A DNA stretch of 64,000 nucleotides from Gymnopus androsaceus JB14. Its lineage: Eukaryota; Basidiomycota; Agaricomycetes; Agaricales; Omphalotaceae. Position numbers and translations under genes: made by a program. The notes beneath the pieces were generated by a model. The model was not told where the DNA came from. It saw nothing but the letters and a program-made list of their open reading frames with translations, and searched no databases. Shown piece after piece: positions 32,690 through 42,100 of the stretch (position 1 is the stretch's first letter; the number at the start of each line of letters is the position of its first letter). The stretch covers positions 1-64,000 of the forward strand of contig ML769450.1 in assembly GCA_009733575.1 (NCBI GenBank), given 5' to 3'.

Positions 32690-34793
32690 ATCGGCGCGTT
32701 CCCAAGTCCACTCCCCGCTGCGGCTCCACTCGAAGACCCAAACAATCCCAGGTTCACCACTACCCTCCCCAATGCATCTGCCAAACAGCCAACCACGAGA
32801 TCGTATTCGCCTGCTAAGTCGTAGACTTCAATGGCTTCGGGAAGACGGTCGTTGGAAAGGAGAAGGGAAGCGGTAGAATTGAGAATGGTTGTGGTGTAAG
32901 AGTGGGTTTGCGATGAGGGGGTAACGGATGAAGGGAAATTTGAGGAGGGAGAGGATGGAGATAGGTGGAGAAGGGGAAGGTGATTCTGGAGGACACCAGA
33001 CTAAGTTTTTTTGAGTAAAAGAGCAGGAAAGGAAAGAGAGGAAGGGACTCACGAATCTCGTTCCATCAGGTCTTACTCCCCCAACGAGCTCTTCCCATGC
33101 CAATACACTGTTGGTGTTTCCGTTGGCGTTTGTGCTAGGGCCGCTATTCCCCAAAACGATGATCCTCCTGACCAATTCCCAAGCAGCTTCGAGTTGTTCT
33201 TGGCCTACAGGAGAGGTGGAGTCGGAGGACAGAGGTAGGATGTAGACATATTGTAATGCCTCTTTGGGATCCATCTTTACGAATTGGCGAATATAACGCC
33301 AGATGAGGGTTGGGAGGGCAAGAGAGGGGATGGATGAAGGTGGCGAGAGGGTTACTGGGATAGATTTAGTACAAGTTATTTAGTATCCGAGTAGGGACTT
33401 ACAAACACCCATTTCAGTTGTCTCGGCTTTGCTCGATACGCGGAGTAAACCGTGATATGCCAATACGATAGCGAGATGGACGGCTTCGACTTGGGTATGT
33501 TCCCATAGAGAAGATACTGCTCTCTCGAACTGACCACACATAACCAAGACACTTGACCATAGATTAGCACCGAAATGGCGCTCGCCGTAAGCAAGTAGGA
33601 CGCTGGTAAGAGCATTCAGCTACTCAGCATCATCGACCATTGCAAACTGGAACCAAAGCCAATCCTCGATAGTATTGGTGACATTGGGAACACTACGCCT
33701 ACCCACGTCTAATCTCGCAATGAGCTTGTACAATGCGAGCTTAAACGGGTCTTGGGATTGGTGTGGGTACACATTTGCGAGGTGAGTGTTTTTACAGTTT
33801 TGGGGACTATACGTGATTCGCACCAGATGGAAAATGCGTCAATGAAACCTGGGTCTTTGGCTTCGACTGCATCACGGCGGTCATTCAAGACGCGTAGAGC
33901 TTCTGTGACCTCTCCGATACGAGCGAGGAAGAATACCCATGGTCAGAGAGGAACACCTGCAACTAGTGTAGAGGAGGAGTTTGGTTCGCAGGGGAACCGA
34001 GACTAAACAGTCGTGAAGAGAGAGACGCGTCTAGGGGTGAATCAGAATGGCCGGAGGTGTCTACAGGCACCTGGACCAAGAGTGAGTGGGTGTTGGGGGT
34101 AATGGAACCAGCCAGAGAGGTCTATCGGTACGGAATCGATGTCCGCGTAGATAGACGATGAGAACGAGTAAAAAGAACTACTGGACGTGACAGTCCGAGT
34201 AGCTGTAGATGATCAAACAGATCGATTGGTGCGATGAATGGATAATGAGCTCAAAATACACGACGGTGGCGAGCCCTGCAGCTACGTTGAGCTTACCACT
34301 CGTTGGTGGTTTGGGACAGGAAGAACGTATATATTTGTTTGGACGCAAGGTCCTTTATACTCGAAAATAAGTACAAATTATAAAGTAAGAAATATGTACA
34401 AAATTGGTCTCCACTCGGATCGGATTAGACTTCAAATCGCGTCCGCGCAATAGAATATGCAAACCAAGGCATATATATGCCTTGGCTGTAATTCCCATGC
34501 AAAAGACACGCTGGGAATAGGCCCAGTACATCATCTTCACCTCCCCAGAACCATACCAATAGTAAGTAATAATAAAATGAACGAATAAAAGAATAAAGTA
34601 AAATTTGTGCCAATATCTTGAATAATGTACAAACCAAATAATAAAGAAGCAATAGAAGCAAGGTCGGGGAATTGAATGTCCAGTGTGGACTGGGAACGAA
34701 GATGGTCGTAATGCGGAATTCTACCTGGCGAGCAGGTAACCCTTCCACACTAGCTCGCCACCAGAATGCCATTCTCCGCCTCTGTAGAATCTG
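32690..34793 (-). pseudogene. NIC96 internal fragment, unit A copy, interrupted
   Basis: Minus-strand exons equivalent to 42826-44162 of the full NIC96 gene, without the 5' exon and without the 3' end. Readable pieces include FVKMDPKEALQYVYILPLSS, WEELVGGVRPDGTRF and LIARLDVGRRSVPNVTNTI. A premature TAG at 33620-33622 replaces the Glu-Glu pair of the full copy. A 783-bp insertion (33967-34749) splits the right part. It cannot give a functional nucleoporin. Confidence 0.85.
33967..34749. mobile_element. Solo-LTR-like insertion, 783 bp
   Basis: Starts TGTAGAGGAGG and ends CCTTCCACA, the TG...CA ends of a long terminal repeat, flanked by CTAG on both sides (33963-33966 and 34750-34753). The allelic site in unit B (44113-44116) reads straight through with a single CTAG, so the insertion limits are exact. 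It contains TATA-like sequences (GTATATATTTG near 34327; CTTTATACTCG near 34351). There is no coding sequence. A solo LTR from a Ty3/gypsy or Ty1/copia element fits best; a short TIR element (GTGTRGARG) with a TA duplication is the alternative. Confidence 0.65.
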
Positions 34794-34900
34794 CCGAGTG
34801 AGTTATCATTGAACTTGGACGCTGAGTAAGCGCTCGTAATACTTTTGAGCGCCTACTATCGAGCGAACTTGTACTTATAATTCATCCACTTGTCCCCAGC

Positions 34901-35804
34901 ATATCTTCCAGTGAAGTAAAAATACCCTTCTTCACAAAGAAAGGCTCACGTCCTACTATCAGCCGCAAACGCTCCGTTTCTCCCTCATCTTCCTCTACCG
35001 CACAATCTCAACCTTTTTCTTCAGTTTCCCATCATAAACTGGGGATGAGTTACCTGAAGACGATGAAGGTGCTGGTCCAGACGATGGCTTGTATAAAGGA
35101 CAAAAAGGGTATAAAGCTCATTTGAAGAAGAGCTCAGAAGTCCCAAAAGCAATGCGAGTGGGGCCTCAGCGGAGTACGGACAGTACTATTCGGACCGTTA
35201 CCATTGTAGTTATCAGCCGGATGTTTGTAAAGATTATAAAGGTATGTGGTTAATGGATTGCCTAGTATCGTTCTAACATAATGCCTTTAGAAACCGGTTA
35301 CTGTGGCTTTGGAGACACCTGTAAATTCTTACACGACCGAGGGACCTGTAAGTTTCTAATTCCTTCCTTCTTTACCATCCGGCTAACCTATCTAATTCCC
35401 AGATCTCGCCGGCTGGCAACTAGACAAGCTCGCAGAGAACCCCCGAAAACAAGTTGGTGATGAGGATTCCGACTCAGACTCTGACGACGAAGACATCCCT
35501 TTCGCATGCCTAATCTGTCGAAAACCATACACCGACCCCATCGTCACTAAATGTGGGCATTACTTTTGCTCAGCATGCGCTATCAAGCGTTTCGCCAAAA
35601 CACCGAAATGTCTGGCATGTGGTACTCCAACGGGTGGGATGTTTAATCGGCAGACAGGTGATTGCCAAGATGAATAAGAAGAGGGAGGAGAAGGAGGAGA
35701 GGGATGCGAGTGATGCTGAGGAAGGAGGCGTTGAAACTGAAGGACTTAGTACAGAGGGGAAGGAAGCGAAAGCTGGTTCAGAATCGGATGATGCTAGTGA
35801 TTAG
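34901..35804 (+). pseudogene. CWC24: CWC24 copy B, broken
   Basis: Unit B counterpart of 27111-28207. The start codon is ATA at 34901-34903 instead of ATG. About 200 bp of exon 1 are missing (junction near 35030-35050). One base is lost at ACCATTGTAGTTATCAG (about 35210), and two single bases are lost after the RING exon (CGGCAGACAGGTG near 35649). The zinc fingers themselves ([33 protein letters not shown]) are nearly unchanged, which suggests recent loss. Confidence 0.9.
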
Positions 35805-36005
35805 TCCAAGTGCATGTACAGTATCTCATACGTATACTATTTTTGTTTATCGAAAACTTGCTGATATTCATTGTTGCCCAGCTCGCATAGTTGTATTTGA
35901 TGATCACTGATTCACTCTCTGTCATTTCGAATGCAAGCGGTGAATATCATTGAATATCCTGAACAGGTATTCGGGAAATTTACTCTCCGTTGCAGTGAAG
36001 CAGGA

Positions 36006-36335
36006 TTATTCAAGACTATAGTCTATAGATAGATTGGTCCTGTTGCGGAATGCCGGAAGCGACGGGGAAACTTACAGCTTTAACAAAACCTAGGCCGCTT
36101 CGAAATTTTGCTCAAGTGATGCAATAAATTCAATTCTGTGGGGCTTGTGGGCGAATGAATTGAACGGAGTAGCAACTGAATAGAGAGCTGTATTAAACGA
36201 ATTCTTTGAAGTGGCCTAGAGTTTTTAAAACAGCTGTAAAGTAGCTAGTACACATTGATGCAGTGCTGCAACTACTAAGTATAGAATCATTGAACCCCTC
36301 CCACAGCCGCCACAGTCATAATATATATATAGCCA
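36006..36335. mobile_element. Insertion unique to unit B, about 320 bp
   Basis: Unit A runs directly from AGCAGGACTATATAAAG to TATATTGCTCAGTCTTCACG (28428-28463). Unit B has about 320 bp between the equivalent points, ending in a run of TATATATATAG. No open frame or clear inverted repeat was found, so the nature of the insertion is unknown. Confidence 0.5.
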
Positions 36336-36688
36336 CTTATATTGCTCAGTCTTCACGAAGTTAGTCCCATGGCGTCGACGCAGATCCCACTAACTGGCTT
36401 CAGAAAGCGTCGTCTGCAAGGTGACTTGGTCTCCTCTAAGCATGCTGAATATACTGACGTGTCTGTAGGTGCCTGTGATATGTGTGCGCGGTTTTCATAA
36501 ACCATAAGTCTTCCGCAAATATTGACTTTGGTGATTTTGACCTTCATTCGAAAGGTCGATCCAGGAAGAGTCAGTTTAACCTACCGTGTTGTCTTAATGT
36601 TTCTGACAAGCCTTTCAGTCCGATGTAAGCCCCAGAGCTCGCAAATCGTTCCCCAAATCTGATAAACGCAGCAGGCGACAGCGCCAAG

Positions 36689-39600
36689 ATGCCAGGAAAT
36701 AATTGCTCGAATTGCGCGTCTTTTGTGAGTTTCCCCTTGTTAACGCCGGCCTTACAGCTGACGAACTCAAGCTAGGGCTCTGAATGCACTCATCTGATGT
36801 CTGCTTCAAAGAAGGTAGCACTTACTTACTCCAAATGCACTTTTTTGTTAACATCAACGCGACTGGTGGATGAAGAAAAGAAAAGAGTCCGTGATTCAGA
36901 AAATTTGCCCCAAATTCTATGTTCTGACCAAAGAACAGCGCTCTAGGTACCCTTCAGGACTCTCCACCTACGGCCTCGCCAGTGAGTTCTTTCCCGATTA
37001 CAATCCATATCCTTCTAATCAATACATACTTATGCAAGGACTTCGATTTCGGCTTTGCCAAAACTCACATATCCGCCATTTTATCCTCCTCGACGACTTA
37101 CCAGCTTCCAACTGATCCAGACCCTCATCCTCAAGATCCTCACCGAAATAGCCTCCTATGCACGCGCGCTCGAAACGGAACTCAAGAACCAAAATCATTC
37201 TGCTTTATATCCCTTAGGCTCAACACCTAGTTCACGTCCCGAGAAAGACTACCCAATGTCGACCTTGAAGTTTCGGACACGATGAAACGTTTGGAACTCC
37301 TGGGAGTGAAGGAAACCTTCATGGGCGAGGAAAGTCAGTTGGCATTGCTGAAAGAGGCAATGACTGTCAGAAATGCGTATACTCATGAAGAAAAGGGTGG
37401 GGCAGAGTTGAAAAGACCAGAGTTCTGGGATCCGTGCCCGGTACGCACTGTCAAGCTATAAATATATTTACCAATCCCTATCCTTTAGTGGCAAAAATTG
37501 CACGACCCAACGCACAACGCTCCACCATTAGTATTTCCTGACCCAGACCTGCTTGACCATTTGGTCGACTTGTATTTTCGGAAACAGAATGGTATGCGCC
37601 TCTTGCATCGGGCTGTATTTGAACAAGGACTGCGGGATGGCTTGCACAAAAAGGATAGGGACTTTGGTGAGCTAGTTCTGTCAGTTTGTGGAATAGGTGC
37701 ATGGCGTACGGACGACCCACGGGCCTTCGCGGACGGAACAGATTCAAAATATAGTCTCGGTGAGGAGCTCTGCTTTGATGCTGCATGGAGTAATTTGAAG
37801 CTCGCGCTAGGTTGGAAATACTATGAACAGATTATCTTAATGCAAGACTTGTCCGGTACTACTGCTCTGTACAGAGTTCCAGATCATGATTGTGTGTACT
37901 CAGTACTGCATCTCTTGGCAGCCTAGTTTTTATCTAAAGCTATCGTCTAGAATGCAATAATGTTTCTATCACCGTCGTCAAGGCCCAGTCTTTGTTGGAA
38001 TTTACTTGGACTTGCTGTACGATTCGCGCAAATGGTTGGCGCCCATCGTCGAAATTTCTATGGTTCTAAACCAAATCCTACAAAAGAACTGTGGAAGCGG
38101 GCATTCTGGTGTCTCGTGTGCATTGATACATATAGTAGTGCTTTCACCGGCCGTCCAAAAGCCACCAACCCTGCAGAGTTTGTTCTTCCATCCTTGTCTT
38201 CCATTATGCCGTTCTCATTCTATTGATAGCTACGACCTCGAATTTCCACTGGAGGTCGGACGATGAATATTGGTTGCACCCGGACCCGGAACAAGCTTTT
38301 AAGCAGCCAGTAGGAAAACCTTCTACTGTTTCATTCTGGGTACATCTACTTAGACTGTTGGACACATTCGGAGTCGCACAGCGCAGCATAGTAAGGGTTA
38401 GCAAGTGCATCCTGAATATGTACTAATTATTGGTTATTCAGCATGCAGTCAAGAAACCTCAGCGATGGGCTTCAGATCCCCAAAAACATGACGAGACGGT
38501 AGTTGCGGAGCTTGATATAGCTTTAGATAAGTGGGTAGAAACAATACCTGAACATTGTTAGTCCTCAATCACACCTTGTACATTTCTATAACTCACCCAC
38601 AGTCAGTGCGATGGGATCCACACAGAGAAGATTTAGTTTTCTTCGGTCAATCTGCAAAGTTGTACTGTGACTACTATTGGGTGCAGATTCAAATCCATCG
38701 TGGTGGCTTAAAGCACAATAGAATGTCATACACTTCACTTGCAGTAGCGACTAATGCAGCCAGAGCCTGTGTAAATTCCGGTCTTATCCCCTCATTGTAG
38801 CTTTACTTACAATCATTTATCATTTATCCTCAGATATCTGTTCTAGTTCGGTTGCATTCGAGAGGTGGGATGAATTCATATCCGACTACCATTGTACGTT
38901 TGCCCAGTCTTCCCTTAATATTGTATTGTTTACATCCTCATAGACAGCTCTTTCCAACTGTTGTGTGATCCTACTCCTGAACCTGTGGTCTGCTAAACAG
39001 TCAGGAATAGTAAGCAGATCCAATACGGGACATGGGGTATATTAGCAAGTGTCTCGAGATACTAAAGAATTATGAATTGAGGTGCGTCCGGTGCAACTCG
39101 TAGGCATGGTTTGATTTTATATGTAGTTTGCTTTTTGCAGATGGCAGTCTGCCGGACGTATGTGCGACATCATTTCAGAGCTGATTTCCGCAAGCGATAC
39201 CGCCATCCCTACAGGCATAGCTACATTGAGATCTTCGAGACGACGGCGCCGGGAAGACAGCTACAGCGACGACGGAGGAAAACAATCACCTGCTCCCGCC
39301 AATAGCTCTAAGTTGAATACAAGCCTACCACTTTCCGATTCCATAGCAGGTCCCAGCTCCCTCGCACCTCTTTCCTCTGAATTCACGGAACTCCCATCGG
39401 ACACACCCATACACTCCTCGATGTCTTCAGCGTCCGATTTTGACTTTAATTTGTTTGGGCAGGGGCTGCCTCTCCATGTAGACGACCTAGGGAGATTGCC
39501 TGTTCATTTTATGGCTGATGCGTACCATACTCATGCGGAGGGTTCCGGATTATACAATCCCGGAGAATATTCCAGCTTCAATCTGGATCAAGCAGGCCCG

Positions 39601-39849
39601 TATATCCAGGAGTCCGCTCCTTATATTGGTTATGGTATGTCTGATTCACTTTTGTACCCTGCTCGTGCTGACATTGCAAAGATGGTGCTGATTTTGGATT
39701 ACCTGATATGGGAGCTCAAACGGGAGCTGAAAATATTAATATGCAGGCACAAGCGGCCCTGGCGATGTTCCAGGATTCACCAAGAGGAGATCAGTAAGCG
39801 ATCAGTGTGTAATGTTCATATCAATCGACTAAAGCACTGTCGGTCTTAG
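36689..39849 (+). pseudogene. Fungal-specific transcription factor (fungal_trans), copy B, decayed
   Basis: Same layout as the copy at 29133-32305: remnants of the zinc cluster at 36660-36800, then the fungal_trans domain (PLVFPDPDLLDHLVDLYF, ELCFDAAWSNLKLALGWKYY, ELWKRAFWCLVCIDTYSSAF, DDEYWLHPDPEQAFKQPVG, FFGQSAKLYCDYYWVQIQIH). It keeps the AWSNLKLALGWKYYEQ stretch that copy A has lost. It has its own stops after VYSVLHLLAA (about 37926) and around 38226, and a frame break near 37255. Each copy therefore preserves parts the other has lost. Confidence 0.7.
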
Positions 39850-40541
39850 ATGGGATGACTGGAGCACATATATAGCCGGTGTCGATGAATTTCTGCAGTC
39901 TATGAATCCATCGTCAGGCAGTAAAGACTCATAATCACCAATGAGATTGGATTCTGAATTGGAATTGCCTAGTCTAGTACACAATAATAATCCATGCCCT
40001 AAATGTCTTTGTCTACATATTATCCTGTTGTCCGTCGATTTACATGCTCTAATACCTTTTTTCCTCCTCTGTCCCTTCCCAAACCCAATTTAACTTTCCC
40101 AATTTCCGAAAAAACCCTTACTCAAAGCAGGTTCCTCGTAGTAGCCCAGGCATAGGCGAAGAACTTAGAATGCGCTTAGTATGTGAGAACGATGGTAACA
40201 AAGCACAAGACTACAGTTCTCGGAAGGTTATATGCGTGGTACTATCTTCTATTCTAGACTTCATTCCGACATCCTCTAGAGGGCGGGTTACCAAGCTACG
40301 GAAAACGCTCTTCACAGGATTTCACTGCTAAAAATAAGCGCGCGCGTCTCATCTTCTTTCATAGTCCGCAGCGCGTCTGCGCCTCGTAATGAGTCCATGG
40401 CTGAAGCCTTTCAGCTCCTGTCATTCCCCCGAGTCATAACGCCTACTTGCGCCACCAAGATATGGTACATATCGTGGAGTCTGGATTCTCGAGACTAATC
40501 TTCATAGTCTGAAATCCTTATCCTTCACAGGAAAAATCGGC
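39850..40541. other. Spacer, start of the F-box relic region
   Basis: The first 420 bp match unit A (32306-32690). From about 40274 on the sequence has no counterpart in unit A. Weak F-box-like wording begins near 40500. Confidence 0.45.
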
Positions 40542-41512
40542 ATGAATTTCTGGGCTGCTATCATTGATAAAATTATTCAAATTATGAATAACAGCCCAGA
40601 ACTAGTAGAGGAACTATCTATTGACTTTAGTGACTGCTCAATGCTGTATACGGGAACCCTGCATCTAGAAAGGCTTCTGGCGAGCTTTTCATCCACGCAA
40701 CCGCTCAAAATAAAGAAACGTTCACTACGTGCGCCTGTATGGAATCTCCAGGTCGAACCCACGTCAAGTATACACTTGTAAAGTCTAACGACCTTGGAAT
40801 TCCATTTCCCTACGGGATCGTCCCTCACATCTTATGCATTTGCGGAGATCAGTGACGGAATTCGGGGAGTTCTCGGTCCTCAGCTTAAACATCTATATGC
40901 CCCATCGTCACCAGGGTTGGTCGATTACCTAGAAAAACACCCTGGCATTGAATATCTACGACTCTATGGGCCCGATGAATTTGCAGATGCCTTGCTAGCT
41001 GATCGGTTTCACAACCCCGTACTGCAGCTACATGCAAATTCGCTCAAGGTGCTGAACACCTCTCTCATAGGTGGCAAGCAATGGACATTTTCAGAGAACA
41101 ACGCCCATTGTTATACAGTGTGCTTCAAGTTGAGGGAGTTGTGGGTTTCATTTAGTGGCGATGAGCCAAATATTGATACCCTGGTATGTTCTGTTTACAG
41201 CAATTATTGAACCATGCAATCTTATGTGCTCGTTCTAGAAACTGCTCCTACGCATATCTAGACTCGAACCACTCCCTGCTGCAGAGACGTGATGTGCGGA
41301 ATCACTTTCTCGGCAGAGGAAGACTTTGATCCTTGATCACCTAAAGTCTTTACACGGCGACTGGTTCGAGTCTAACGCATATCCAACTCTTTACATCATC
41401 TGCATTGGCTCTCCTTGGGTCGCACTCCCCCATGTGGCCACAAAACCTCAAAATTGTTCCATTCCTGGGCACATATGGCCGCAAAGATGCTCGATGGATT
41501 GGATGTAACAGA
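40542..41512 (+). pseudogene. F-box-type C-terminal relic
   Basis: A leucine-rich stretch of mushroom F-box type. PELVEELSIDFSDCSMLY and HLERLLASFSSTQPLKI precede an in-frame TAA at 40779-40781. The same frame continues SLTTLEFHFPTGSSLTSY, EKHPGIEYLRLYGPDEFADA and CFKLRELWVSFSGDEPNI to a GTATGT donor at 41183. After the intron come LLLRISRLEPLPAAET, a TGA, LILDHLKSLHGDWFESNAYP and WVALPHVATKPQN. There is no N-terminal F-box. It lies in the part of unit B that unit A lacks. Confidence 0.55.
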
Positions 41513-42100
41513 GCTATTCGAAGCCGATTCCGAAGATGTCACTAACTGATCTTGCCATTGATTTGGGATTTGACCACTTCATGGTGACATCGTATGTGTA
41601 TAATGAACCGGATGTTCCGCAACACCGCTCATTACTCCTGACTTGGACTGTGAGGCATGGTGGTACCCCGGAAGGAGCAACATTCCAGTCGGACTGGCCA
41701 TATATATCAAACACTTGCATACCTTGTGGTGCTTCGAGTTGGATATATTACGATGAATGATAGACGTTGTTGTAGGAATCAAACATTGCATGTTGTGGGT
41801 TCTGAAACTCTTGAATGGTCTAGAGAAATCCGAAGATGTGTTCATATTTTACGCTTTGACGTTCCTTCCACGGACAGCTGCGCATCTGAAAGGCCAATCA
41901 TCAAATAGATGGAAATGTAAATACTATATACTATGTCGAGTCGTTTTTTGGTTGTTGAAAGGTCACTGACCCAATTTGGACCCAATATTTACAGCTTTGA
42001 CCTGGTTTAGCGCATACTAGTACAGCACCACGTCACATCAAATATACTGCAACAGAGCATTGCGATAAGCCATGACCAACATGAACCGACCCGCTTACAA
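41513..42100. other. Intergenic, no gene recognised
   Basis: Short open frames on both strands without family features. The 3' flank of NIC96 lies at the right edge. Confidence 0.45.

Larger units (their letters stand above)
27018..34793 (+). repeat. Tandem segmental duplication, unit A
   Basis: Direct copy of 34821-44162. Homology starts at GCTGAGTAAGCGCTCG and ends at CTCTGTAGAATCTG inside a NIC96 exon. Order: CWC24 (intact), transcription factor relic, NIC96 internal fragment. Relative to unit B it lacks the sequence equivalent to about 40274-42825, carries an extra local duplication at 28625-28970, and holds a 783-bp insertion at 33967-34749. Aligned stretches differ by only a few percent by eye. 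Confidence 0.9.

Noticed and set aside
33967..34749. Short-TIR DNA transposon instead of solo LTR
   Set aside because: GTGTRGARG inverted ends with a TA duplication are possible, but TG...CA ends, length, and TATA-like boxes fit an LTR better; left open in the feature entry.
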